Position numbers and translations under genes: made by a program. From NCBI RefSeq assembly GCF_030409755.1, contig NZ_JAUFQE010000002.1, positions 992,001 to 1,056,000 on the forward strand: DNA of 64,000 bases, in the 5' to 3' direction. The DNA comes from Vibrio lentus (GTDB taxonomy: Bacteria > Pseudomonadota > Gammaproteobacteria > Enterobacterales > Vibrionaceae). A model generated the notes under the pieces. It had not been told where the DNA came from, made no database searches, and saw only the letters and a program-made list of their open reading frames with translations. This document shows positions 45,677-53,707 of the stretch, in pieces. Within the stretch, counting starts at the first letter, position 1; every line of letters begins with the position of its first letter.

Positions 45677-46483
45677 ATGATTAAATACTGTTTGTTTCCT
45701 GCTGCTGGCTACGGAACTCGCTTTTTACCAGCAACAAAATCAATGCCTAAGGAAATGATGCCAATCGTGAATAAACCATTGATTGAGTACGGGGTTGATG
45801 AAGCGATACAAGCAGGGATGCAGAGCATGGCGATTGTAACAGGTCGCGGAAAAAAATTCGTTGATGGACCATTTCGATAAGAACTACGAGCTCGAGCACC
45901 AAATTCTCGGTACCACAAAATAAGGGTTGTTGAACGAAATTCGTGAGCTTATCGATTCTGCCCACTTTACCTACATTCGCCAACGCGAAATGAAAGGATT
46001 GGGACATGCGATTCTTACTGGCAAAGAGTTGATAGGTAACAACCCGTTTGCTGTGTTGTTGGCCGATGATTTGTGTGTAAACCGAGATAAGGGTGTACTC
46101 GAACAGATGATTGGCTTGTTCAAACAGTTTCGTTGCACCATTGTTGCTGTGGAAGAAGTGCCGATGCATGAAACACATAAATACGGTGTGATTGCAGGTG
46201 AGCACCTAAGTGATGACTTAATTCGTGTTACGACATGATTGAAAAGCCAGAACCCGGCACAGCACCAAGTAACTTAGCCATTATTGGCCGTTATATTTTA
46301 ACACCTGATATTTTGGAACATATTGAAAACACAGAACCGGGTAAAGGCTGCGAAATTCAGGTAACAGATGCGATCCTCAAACAGGCAAAACAGGGGGGTG
46401 TCATTGCATATAAGTTCAAAGGTAAACGCTTTGATTGCGGAAGCGTTGAAGGTTATATCGATGCAACCAGAACATGTTTTTGA
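45677..46483 (+). pseudogene. galU: UTP-glucose-1-phosphate uridylyltransferase, broken by several indels
   Basis: Pieces in different frames together spell most of GalU. They read IKYCLFPAAGYGTRFLPATKS (start ATG 45677), MDHFDKNYELEHQI, REMKGLGHAILTGKELIG, VLLADDLCVN, then MIEKPEPGTAPSNLAIIGRYIL and GKRFDCGSVEGYI. Single-base changes explain the breaks: one extra A in a seven-A run near 45850; an extra A and a missing G around the stop at 45921; and a missing G near 46231. The end near 46483 also looks shifted, since dropping one T keeps the frame open to 46571. Functional GalU makes UDP-glucose for EPS; a second copy would have to supply it. Confidence 0.85.
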
Positions 46484-46642
46484 ATCGTGTGGAATAAAGC
46501 GACTAGATACAAAGTTGTGCTCAAAATCCCACAGGTTATGTCGAGAATCTAGTAAGCCAGTGTTTAGATAACTGATGCCCGGACAGACTAAACACTTGCT
46601 TACTTTTTAGTTATACCAATTGCATTAAACAAGGCATTGCTT

Positions 46643-47428
46643 TTGACAATCATAATTCAAGATAAAGAAAACCCAATCGTAATTGAAGCTGGCATTGCAC
46701 AAAGAAAAGAACGAGCAAACAAAGTGAAAGTTTTCTTGGGAATCAGCCTGATTTTTTTACTGTCGGCTTTTGTTGTTGGTGTGAGTAGTAAAATGCTACT
46801 GGCCAATTTTTACGTGTTGGATGCAGAAAAGCAGTTAGGCGCTTTCCTACAGAATAAAGAAAGTCAAAATACCAAGAGTCAGGCGGTTTTTGATTTGACC
46901 AAACTAGAATCTGCGATGGAAAAGGTTGCTGAGTGGGACACTAATAATCCGGATAGCCTTTTATTATTCGCGGCATACCAAGCAGTGATTGCGTCGCAAG
47001 TTCATGAACTGGAGCCAGAAAATGATTCTTACAGTGTCGAATACAAGTTTGAAGATGCGATAGCAATAGCAAAACAAGCACAGTTGCTAAGGCCGATGAA
47101 CGCTAAAGCGTTTGTTGCCGAAGCTGAATATCAATGGCGGAATGGCGCATCATTTGAACAAGTTAACGCTCCGTTTGAAATTGCTTTGCAAAATGGTCGC
47201 TTTGAAAGACCAGTTGCCTTGTTTGGTTTGGAGTTTTATCTCGCTTATTGGGCAAGACTAGATGTCGAACAGCGTGTATTGGTGTCGAGTTACCTGCTAG
47301 AGCCTAAAAAGTACCGTATTAATCACTGGAAAATTAACCAGATCATAGCGCGTTCCCCAGAGAAGCTACGCGCATGTCGATTGCTTGCTTTCAATGACAA
47401 AACTACGCCTGCGTGTAAAGGAACTTGA
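46643..47428 (+). CDS. EPS-locus membrane-anchored protein, VpsP-like by position
   Basis: This protein of about 261 residues has one membrane segment near residues 30-55 (VFLGISLIFLLSAFVVGVSS), followed by a mostly helical, probably periplasmic part. The segment IAIAKQAQLLRPMNAKAFVAEAEYQW is TPR-like. No ATG is available near the start; TTG at 46643 has AAGG eight bases upstream, while TTG at 46637 is too close to it. In vibrio EPS loci this slot before the VanZ-like gene holds a VpsP-type protein of unknown function; assignment rests on order and architecture. Confidence 0.65.
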   Translation: MTIIIQDKENPIVIEAGIAQRKERANKVKVFLGISLIFLLSAFVVGVSSKMLLANFYVLDAEKQLGAFLQNKESQNTKSQAVFDLTKLESAMEKVAEWDTNNPDSLLLFAAYQAVIASQVHELEPENDSYSVEYKFEDAIAIAKQAQLLRPMNAKAFVAEAEYQWRNGASFEQVNAPFEIALQNGRFERPVALFGLEFYLAYWARLDVEQRVLVSSYLLEPKKYRINHWKINQIIARSPEKLRACRLLAFNDKTTPACKGT

Positions 47429-47455
47429 TAATGGTTGATTTGAACAAGTGTCTTT

Positions 47456-47938
47456 ATGTGTAGCAAGACAACAGATTTAAAAAGTGCAGTTGTTGAGAGT
47501 AACAAAGTGATTTCTGAACAAAGACAAACGAGCTGGAAGCGGGTAGGACTCTTTTTAATCGTGCTATCGCTAGGTGGAATGGCTTCGTTGGCCAAATCTT
47601 TAGACCTTCTAACGGGGCTAATCGTCCAGCTAGAAAATAAAGTGGGTGGTGATATCGTTTTGCATCTGGCGGTTTCTGTTTGTTTAGGTGCTAGTGCCTG
47701 CTGGGCTGGTATGACGAATAAGCCAAAACGCCACTTCTTTTACTTTAGTGGACGGCAAGCCGCGCTCATTGTTTTAAGTATCAGCTTAGTCAGCCTAGAC
47801 GAAGCGATGCAGTATTTTATTTCTACGCGAACATTTTCAGTTAATGACTGGTTCGCGAACATGGTTGGTTTGTTTATCGGAATAGGTATCTATCAACTTT
47901 TCTCAATTTATCGGATTAAGCAACAGCTATCAGCTTAG
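47456..47938 (+). CDS. VanZ-family membrane protein (VpsQ-like by position)
   Basis: This 160-residue protein has about four membrane helices (VGLFLIVLSLGGMASLA; DIVLHLAVSVCLGASACWAG; AALIVLSISLVSLDEAMQYF; NMVGLFIGIGIYQLF). The motifs DIVLHLAVS, SLDEAMQYF and NDWFANMVG are the VanZ signature pattern (K/H at the first helix, DE..Q, and D.xAN). The function of VanZ proteins in EPS loci is unknown. The first 30 residues are polar, and the start could be internal. Confidence 0.75.
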   Translation: MCSKTTDLKSAVVESNKVISEQRQTSWKRVGLFLIVLSLGGMASLAKSLDLLTGLIVQLENKVGGDIVLHLAVSVCLGASACWAGMTNKPKRHFFYFSGRQAALIVLSISLVSLDEAMQYFISTRTFSVNDWFANMVGLFIGIGIYQLFSIYRIKQQLSA

Positions 47939-48005
47939 CTTGCTTTGGTAAACCATGGTGTGGATGCTGAATTCACGCTGTTTAATTCTCAAAAGAGGTA
48001 TATAC

Positions 48006-48749
48006 ATGAAGTTAAACAAATTTATGCTAAGCGCATTGCTTGGTATGACGATGTCAACTTCGGTCACTTATGCTGCTACATCTGAATCTGTAGATTTAGT
48101 GGGTATCGTAGAACAAAGTGAGCTGACACCAGAAGAGCTAGTTGCACAGTTGATCGCTCAGTACCCAGAAATGGCTGCAGCAATCGTTGAAACGGTTGTG
48201 ACGGCTAACCCTGAAGCTGCTGAAGCGGTCGTAACTGCTGCTGTAACGGCGCAACCAGAACAAGCGGCATCAATTGTTGAAGCGGCAGTAGCAGCTGAAC
48301 CTGAATCGGCTGAAGCCGTATCGGTTGTTGCGATCGCAGCAGCACCAGAACAAGCAGCTGCTATTGCAACAGTTGCTGCTGAAGCGGGCGTTTCTAGCCA
48401 AGCAGTTACAGAAGCGGCGATTGAAGCTGGCATTGATCCTACCCAGGTTCAAGAATCTGTTGCAGCAGTAGAACAAGCGCCTGCAGCTGAGGCTCCAGTT
48501 GTTGAAGAAGCGGAAGCTCCGGTAGCTGAAGAGACTCCTGTAGCCGAAGAAGCTCCAGCTGCGGATGAGCAAGCTCCTGTAAATGAAGAAACGCCAGCAA
48601 ACGAAGATTCTCCAGTAAATGAAGAATCTCCGGTTAAAGATGAATCTCCAGTTAAAGATGAAACACCAAAAGCGCCTGAATCAGATAAGAAATTCCCTGG
48701 TGCAGAGCCGACAAAACCTGTGAAAGATTCGCCTGTTTCAAGTAACTAA
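48006..48749 (+). CDS. Secreted Ala-rich repeat protein with acidic Pro-rich tail
   Basis: This 247-residue protein has a signal peptide (residues 1-23, ending VTYA). A helical region follows, of about six 15-residue repeats of the type VVTAAVTAQPEQAAS (residues 50-150). The tail consists of short repeats such as PVAEEAP, PVNEESP and PVKDESP. The protein is strongly acidic with a few lysines at the end and has no cysteines after the signal. It lies in the EPS locus behind a good AGAGG site, so it may be a matrix or assembly protein in the periplasm or outside the cell. I do not recognise a family. Confidence 0.75.
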   Translation: MKLNKFMLSALLGMTMSTSVTYAATSESVDLVGIVEQSELTPEELVAQLIAQYPEMAAAIVETVVTANPEAAEAVVTAAVTAQPEQAASIVEAAVAAEPESAEAVSVVAIAAAPEQAAAIATVAAEAGVSSQAVTEAAIEAGIDPTQVQESVAAVEQAPAAEAPVVEEAEAPVAEETPVAEEAPAADEQAPVNEETPANEDSPVNEESPVKDESPVKDETPKAPESDKKFPGAEPTKPVKDSPVSSN

Positions 48750-48756
48750 CACAGTA

Positions 48757-48868
48757 TAAAGCCCGCACACAATCTTTGTTGGTGTATAGCGTTAGGTAAT
48801 AGCAAGCAATGACCTGAATGGTTGTGTTCATTACCAAGCTTTTGTATTTCAAGAAGGAGCGGGCTTTA
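48757..48868 (+). promoter_or_regulatory. Leader with long-range stem before the second Wzy gene
   Basis: TAAAGCCCGC (48757-48766) is exactly complementary to GCGGGCTTTA (48859-48868). The right arm overlaps the end of AAGGAG and precedes an ATG at 48869 that opens a seven-codon frame ending at the Wzy start. The 92-nt interior holds further weak pairing. Confidence 0.4.
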
Positions 48869-48888
48869 ATGACACGATTTGTTTCCCA

Positions 48889-50325
48889 ATGAGAATGTTA
48901 CGATTAATGCGTTTGAATACTTTTAGCTTCTATAGCTTACTTACATTGTTAGTTTGGTTGCCTATTCCATTAGGCTCTAACCGCATATGGGCATGGTCCA
49001 TTGCAGGAGTTTGGGTTGGCACTACTTTAATCGCAGCGGTTCTGAGTTTTCGTTCTCATTGGCAAGCATTCCCTTTTCAACGCCTGAATCAGTTCAAATG
49101 GTTGATTTTACCCATTGCTATTTTTCAATTGTGGACGGCATTGCAACTACTGCCAATGTCTGAGCTTCCATTGACGTTTATGTCGCCAATGGCTTCTTTG
49201 GCTTATGAACAGGTACATTTAGTAACGAATACACAAGGTTTGGGGCAAATTAGTGTTGATGCTTTCAGTACATATTGCAGCCTAATTAAAGGCTTGGTTT
49301 ACCTGTTGTTCATCGTGTTAGCTATCGTGCTAATCGATACGAAAGAACGTATTAAATGGGTACTCAGTGCTTTGTTGTTGAGTGGCTGTTTCCAAGCCGT
49401 TTACGGCGCGTTAGTGTTGTTGTTTGGGTTCGAGTTTTCACCGATTTTTGGTATTCGTTTGCCCGATGTCGCAACGGGCTCATTTATCTATAAAAATCAC
49501 TTAGCCAACTACATGATGATGTGCCTGTGTTTAGGTGCGGGATTACTAGTTTCACAACTTCATGTGTCTTCCTCTGGTTCTTGGCATATTCGAATTCAAC
49601 GTTGGGTATCAGGGTTAATTTCTAACAAAATGGTTGTGCGTTGCGGCCTAATTATGATGGTTATCGCGCTTGTAATGACGCGTTCCAGAATGGGTAACAC
49701 GGCATTTTTCGCTGCTACCTTGATTGGCGGATTCACAGCATTATTGTTTTATAACCAAAAGCCGCGCGCACTAGTCGCACTAGTCATCAGTTTGGTCTTG
49801 ATTGATACCGTTGTTGTCGGGTCTTTGTTTGGTTTAGCCAAAGTAAAAGATCGCTTAGAACAAACCGCTATGGAGAAAGAAACACGAGTAGAAGTGGTCG
49901 ATTGGGGAACGTTAATGGTTGAGCAAGCCCCACTCACTGGATATGGAGCGGGTAGCTTTCATTCTACATTTCCTAAGTTTAGTTTTTGGAACATTGGTTA
50001 TTACGATCATGCGCACAACGAGTATTTGCAATTTGCCGTGGAATCAGGTTTACCGATGACGTTAATGTTGGGAACAATGCTTTTTGTCGCTTTGTATAAA
50101 ACGGTTCAAACCATGCGTAAACGCCGTAGTAAAACCATGAAAGGGACAGCGCTTGGCTGCTACATGGCCATTGTTGGCATGCTGATTCACATTTCCGTGG
50201 ATTTTAATCTCCAACCTTCTGCTAATGCCATGACGTTTTTAATGGTCTTGGTGCTAGTCGGGGTGTCATCTGTATTGCCATCAGGCAAACGCCGTACGTC
50301 TACACAAGAGAGTCACAATGTTTAA
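48889..50325 (+). CDS. O-antigen ligase/polymerase superfamily protein (second Wzy-like)
   Basis: This 478-residue polytopic protein has about eleven helices. The Wzy_C-type region includes MTRSRMGNTAFFAATLIGGF, a large loop with TGYGAGSFHSTFPKFSF and YYDHAHNEYLQFAVESGLP (the HNEYLQ motif). It is larger than the Wzy at 34770 and lies in the conserved tail of the locus, so it may act on all serotypes or be a ligase or modifier. The start may be ATG 48889 or 48895. It overlaps the phosphatase gene by eight bases. Confidence 0.85.
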   Translation: MRMLRLMRLNTFSFYSLLTLLVWLPIPLGSNRIWAWSIAGVWVGTTLIAAVLSFRSHWQAFPFQRLNQFKWLILPIAIFQLWTALQLLPMSELPLTFMSPMASLAYEQVHLVTNTQGLGQISVDAFSTYCSLIKGLVYLLFIVLAIVLIDTKERIKWVLSALLLSGCFQAVYGALVLLFGFEFSPIFGIRLPDVATGSFIYKNHLANYMMMCLCLGAGLLVSQLHVSSSGSWHIRIQRWVSGLISNKMVVRCGLIMMVIALVMTRSRMGNTAFFAATLIGGFTALLFYNQKPRALVALVISLVLIDTVVVGSLFGLAKVKDRLEQTAMEKETRVEVVDWGTLMVEQAPLTGYGAGSFHSTFPKFSFWNIGYYDHAHNEYLQFAVESGLPMTLMLGTMLFVALYKTVQTMRKRRSKTMKGTALGCYMAIVGMLIHISVDFNLQPSANAMTFLMVLVLVGVSSVLPSGKRRTSTQESHNV

Positions 50326-50758
50326 TCGAATTTTAGTGGTTTGTATGGGTAACATCTGTCGCTCTCCTCTAGGTGAAGCGTCATTGAAAGCGATAATGCC
50401 GAATAAAGCGGTTTGTTCTGCTGGGATTGCGACCGAGCCAAGTGGCTTAATTGGTCAGCCCGCAGACTCTATGATGCAAAGCGTTTCGGCGAATCATGGC
50501 TTAGAACTTAATGAACACAAAGCACAACAGCTAACTCAAGAACTGTGTGATTCAAATGATCTCATTTTGGTTATGGAGCCAGCTCATATTGACTTGGTTG
50601 CTTCCATTGCACCTAACGCGAGACATAAGACGTTATTGCTAGGGCAATGGAGTGTAGGGACTATTGCAGACCCTTACCAAAAAGACCAACAGGCTTTTGA
50701 ATTTGCTCTGCAACAGGTGTTACAAGCAAGTCGCCAATGGGCGCAAAAGATCGCCTAA
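50318..50758 (+). CDS. Low-molecular-weight protein tyrosine phosphatase (Wzb-like)
   Basis: This 146-residue enzyme has the active-site loop VCMGNICRSP (Cys9, Arg15) and the general-acid motif ADPYQKD near residue 118. It removes phosphate from the tyrosine cluster of the Wzc-like kinase encoded at 27641, setting the phosphorylation cycle needed for capsule or EPS assembly. In many loci this gene is next to wzc; here it closes the locus 20 kb downstream. It overlaps the end of the Wzy-like gene. Confidence 0.92.
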   Translation: MFNRILVVCMGNICRSPLGEASLKAIMPNKAVCSAGIATEPSGLIGQPADSMMQSVSANHGLELNEHKAQQLTQELCDSNDLILVMEPAHIDLVASIAPNARHKTLLLGQWSVGTIADPYQKDQQAFEFALQQVLQASRQWAQKIA

Positions 50759-50784
50759 TTTACGGCATTAGTGAAAAGTATTAA

Positions 50785-50864
50785 CTACTGCGATATGAGC
50801 TGCGCACGATATTAACTAGGTTTGATATCAGCTAGGTGCAATATTGACTAGGTGCGACATGAAT
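50785..50864. repeat. Five tandem 16-bp repeats upstream of the porin gene
   Basis: Five degenerate units of exactly 16 bp start at 50785, 50801, 50817, 50833 and 50849. The best conserved are TAGGTTTGATATCAGC, TAGGTGCAATATTGAC and TAGGTGCGACATGAAT. They lie 175-255 bp before the porin start. The 280-bp region holds no gene. Confidence 0.65.
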
Positions 50865-51001
50865 CACGCATCGGGCTAAATGACTCCTAAAAGATAAAAC
50901 ACGGATTCATCAATTTAAGAAGTTGAGTTTAAAGGAGCATGAGCTATACCCCTTTAAATTTTTTAAGGAATACAGCACTTGTATTCATTTTACGGTCTAG
51001 G

Positions 51002-51017
51002 TACGCAATGGTGCGTA
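51002..51017. promoter_or_regulatory. TACGCA/TGCGTA inverted repeat before the porin gene
   Basis: TACGCA, ATGG and TGCGTA form a perfect 6-bp inverted repeat 22 bp before the porin start, directly after TAGG. It resembles half of the EPS promoter motifs and could be an operator in the porin leader. Confidence 0.45.
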
Positions 51018-51038
51018 GCTATTAGTTTGGAAATAACA

Positions 51039-52013
51039 ATGAAGAAGACTATTCTCGCTTTAGCGACGTCGGCTGTTCTGTCACCCGCTTACGCTTACGA
51101 AATTATTAATAACGACACAGCTTACCTAGATGTATATGGTGAAGTGAAGGCTCGTGCGTTTTTCTACGACAATGAGAGCAATGACTACACGTTCGGTGAA
51201 TCTAAGATTGGTGTAGATGCGCGTTATTCAGTGACGGACACGACTAGTGTACTTTCATTAGTTGAAGCTGAAATCAACTTTGATGCTGAAGAAGATAAAG
51301 ATGAAGATGATCTTTACCTATCAAAATACTATGCAGGTGCACAACACGAAGTGTTAGGCACGCTAACGTTTGGTAAACATGCAACAACTTCGGATGACCT
51401 AAACGGCGTCGATTACTCTGAAGCGTTTGGTGGCTTAGCTAATCTTAATGCTGTAAGCCAACACGATCTTGGCCTTAAGTACAAATTCGAAACTGAAGTG
51501 TTTGCGCTTAGTGTGAACTACGGCCCTGAAGCCGGTGACTTAGATCGCGAAATTATGGAAGCTTATGGTCAGTACTTTTTAGCGGATCTAACTTTAACTG
51601 CTGGTGTGGGTTCTTCTTCAACAAACGTGACTCAAAACAGTAAAGATGAGCTGTACTCTATGCTAAGTGGTGAGCTAAACATGGGTGACTACAAGCTAGG
51701 TGCAACGTACTACAATACTGATATTGAAGACCGTTCAAACAGCCAACTTGACGTTAAGAAAAACGCTTTCGCTATCGCTGGTCAAATTGAGATTATCGAA
51801 AAGCTATTTGGTTACACCGGTTATGAGTTCATCTCCCAAGATTCAAACACTCGTACTTTAGACGGCGAAATCAATAACTTCTACTTAGGTTCTCGTTACG
51901 AAATCGTAGAATGGGCAAGTGTTTACGCTGAAGTGAACCTTGTCGATGACGGCACTAAAATAGTCGATGAGCAAGCCACTAACTATGCACTAGGTGCAAC
52001 TGTTAGCTGGTAA
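51039..52013 (+). CDS. Outer-membrane porin
   Basis: This 324-residue protein has a signal peptide (residues 1-19, ending AYAYE) and alternating beta-strands. DVYGEVKARAFFYDN and FGESKIGVDARYSV are the typical first strands of Gram-negative porins, and it ends TNYALGATVSW, with a terminal aromatic residue for Bam recognition (Trp rather than the usual Phe). The acidic loop DAEEDKDEDDLY is notable. It follows the EPS locus but has its own upstream region with repeats. General diffusion is the default role; a role as outer-membrane partner of the short Wza-like protein is possible but less likely. Confidence 0.85.
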   Translation: MKKTILALATSAVLSPAYAYEIINNDTAYLDVYGEVKARAFFYDNESNDYTFGESKIGVDARYSVTDTTSVLSLVEAEINFDAEEDKDEDDLYLSKYYAGAQHEVLGTLTFGKHATTSDDLNGVDYSEAFGGLANLNAVSQHDLGLKYKFETEVFALSVNYGPEAGDLDREIMEAYGQYFLADLTLTAGVGSSSTNVTQNSKDELYSMLSGELNMGDYKLGATYYNTDIEDRSNSQLDVKKNAFAIAGQIEIIEKLFGYTGYEFISQDSNTRTLDGEINNFYLGSRYEIVEWASVYAEVNLVDDGTKIVDEQATNYALGATVSW

Positions 52014-52180
52014 TTGACCGGTAGCTAATAAGACTGATTTCAGACCAATAAGCTATAGAGTTACGTGTAGCTCTACAGCTTAAAAAGTATTATCGCTCGT
52101 CACTTTTACTGATAGCTATAAGCAGAGCTCGCTTTGAGGGACGCTCGTCGCTGTGTTTACGAAATTGGTATTGGCTAAAT

Positions 52181-52217
52181 AAAAAAGCAGTGGGACATTC
52201 GTCTCACTGCTTTTTTT
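52181..52217. terminator. Bidirectional terminator between porin and TetR genes
   Basis: AAAAAGCAGTGGGAC pairs with GTCTCACTGCTTTTT (one wobble) around ATTC. A and T runs on both sides suit both the porin gene and the convergent TetR gene. Confidence 0.85.
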
Positions 52218-52305
52218 ATGAAAGTTAACTGGTTAGAGCTTACCCGTTTGTTTGATAGAGGCCATTTACATATCAGTTGTTAGTGTCATCAAAACAAGAG
52301 CCGAG

Positions 52306-52776
52306 TTAAAAGCTGATTTCCATTAGCTCGGTGACAGTTAAACCGAATAATAGTTGAATCAGTGCTAACGAGTCTTCATTAGGTAGTCTTTCTGAAATGA
52401 GTTTCGTTAGGGTAATGACACCATTTCGGCCGTTGCCATCAGCACCTTTTTTGTGTGCATGCATAATGAACATGCGCATGATCATTCGAAACTGATTGGA
52501 TGAGCTCATTGAAGCTTTCCAAGAGTCGATCAGCTGTTCCCTAGATGAAAAATTAAGATGCTGGAGAATAATAGGGAATACTTTACCTTTAATGGCCACT
52601 TCAAAATCGCTATTGCTCGCGTAGTAACCTTGCAAGGTACTTTTTCTCAATCCTGTTTCTTTACTAAGACGGTCGTAAGTTACATTGTCCCAACCTTCGT
52701 TTAGAAAGATATCAAGAATGATAGAATTGTAGGCTGCAAAGTTTTCTTCCCATTGCGCCTTACTAATACGTGCCAT
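52306..52776 (-). CDS. TetR-like regulator (paralog 1)
   Basis: This 156-residue protein has an N-terminal HTH of TetR style (NSIILDIFLNEGWDNVTYDRLSKETGLRKSTL then QGYYASNSDF) and a short helical C-terminal part. It is shorter than classic TetR proteins (about 200). It is a clear paralog of the protein at 53171, with EGW.(K/N)VTYDR(L/I)SK.TGLRKSTLQGYY shared. A GGAG site precedes the ATG at 52776. Its promoter (TTGTCA, 16 bp, TATTAC) has GTATACGTAC in the spacer, suggesting autorepression. Confidence 0.75.
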   Translation of the reverse strand: MARISKAQWEENFAAYNSIILDIFLNEGWDNVTYDRLSKETGLRKSTLQGYYASNSDFEVAIKGKVFPIILQHLNFSSREQLIDSWKASMSSSNQFRMIMRMFIMHAHKKGADGNGRNGVITLTKLISERLPNEDSLALIQLLFGLTVTELMEISF

Positions 52777-52828
52777 AGTTGTCTCCGTAATGTTGATAGA
52801 ACAAACATTAGCACATAATTATTAAAAA

Positions 52829-52856
52829 GTAATAGGTACGTATACTATCCTGACAA
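52829..52856 (-). promoter_or_regulatory. Promoter of TetR paralog 1 with GTAC-type motif in spacer
   Basis: On the minus strand TTGTCA (52851-52856) is followed after 16 bp by TATTAC (52829-52834). The spacer carries TAGTATACGTACC, a near-palindrome. The rest of 52777-53170 has no gene. Confidence 0.5.
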
Positions 52857-53170
52857 AGTGTCACGCTATTTTACAGGCCGTTGACATAGATAAGCGGTGA
52901 ATACTACTTTTTGGTAGAAACAAGTGAAAGTAATTAACTGATATTTTACTTATTAAATGAGGAGGGAGGGGGAGGTTATTTGGAGTAGGGATTGGAAATG
53001 ATCGAGTTAACGGACGAACATAAAGTGCGTTGTTTACCGTTTATGCCATAAAGTGTTTAATAAAAGGACTACTGGCTCAGAACATTGATCACGTTCTAGT
53101 TAACTCGATGGTTTAACCAACTGATAGTTATCTGTTGATGAATGGTTTCTGTATCAATTAGTGGCTTTTA

Positions 53171-53692
53171 TTAACAAATAGTTTCAGCGAGTGTTTCTCG
53201 TATCGGCGCAATAACGGCCAGTCCGAAAATATGAACCATGATTTCACTGCTGTCTTCATGCGGAAGAGCGACTGCTATCAGTTTATGAAAATTTTCCATG
53301 GCTTGATTGGCAATTGGGGTCGGTTCATTTGAAATACAGTGCGATATGAGCATTTCGATAATAAAGCTAAATTCGGTTGTAGAGAGCGCGGTATTCCATG
53401 ATCTAAAAAGTGCCTCTTTACTTGAAAGGTCAAGCTCTTTGAGCATCAAATCCTTTAAGTTCCCTTGTAGCGCAACTAAAAAATCAATATTACTTGGGTA
53501 ATAGCCTTGTAATGTGCTTTTGCGAAGTCCTGTGATTTTTGAGATACGATCGTATGTTACTTTGCTCCAGCCTTCTGTTAAGAAAATATTCAAAATGACT
53601 GAATTCAGCTTTTGATAGTTTTCTTCTTTCTGCTGTTTAGTAATACGACTCAAATTAACCTCAATATCAGAATTTTTAATGAGTTGAATCAT
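53171..53692 (-). CDS. TetR-like regulator (paralog 2)
   Basis: This protein has 173 residues from the ATG at 53692, or 160 if a TTG at 53653 is used; that TTG has GAGG upstream and aligns exactly with the start of paralog 1 (LSRITKQ against MARISKA). The HTH is FLTEGWSKVTYDRISKITGLRKSTL then QGYYPSN. The C-terminal helices differ from paralog 1 and probably set dimer or ligand preference. GTACCTAGTAC lies directly upstream of the ATG, over its ribosome-binding site, which suggests control of its own synthesis. Confidence 0.73.
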   Translation of the reverse strand: MIQLIKNSDIEVNLSRITKQQKEENYQKLNSVILNIFLTEGWSKVTYDRISKITGLRKSTLQGYYPSNIDFLVALQGNLKDLMLKELDLSSKEALFRSWNTALSTTEFSFIIEMLISHCISNEPTPIANQAMENFHKLIAVALPHEDSSEIMVHIFGLAVIAPIRETLAETIC

Positions 53693-53694
53693 AT

Positions 53695-53707
53695 CGTACC
53701 TAGTACC
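53695..53707. promoter_or_regulatory. GTACCTAGTAC operator-like site at the start of TetR paralog 2
   Basis: CGTACCTAGTACC lies 3-15 bases upstream of the ATG at 53692. It is the same core as at 45522 and, on the other strand, 45651 (GTACTAGGTAC). Confidence 0.5.

Noticed and set aside
50785..50864. The 16-bp array as a CRISPR
   Set aside because: Units are contiguous with no spacers, too short, and no cas genes are present.
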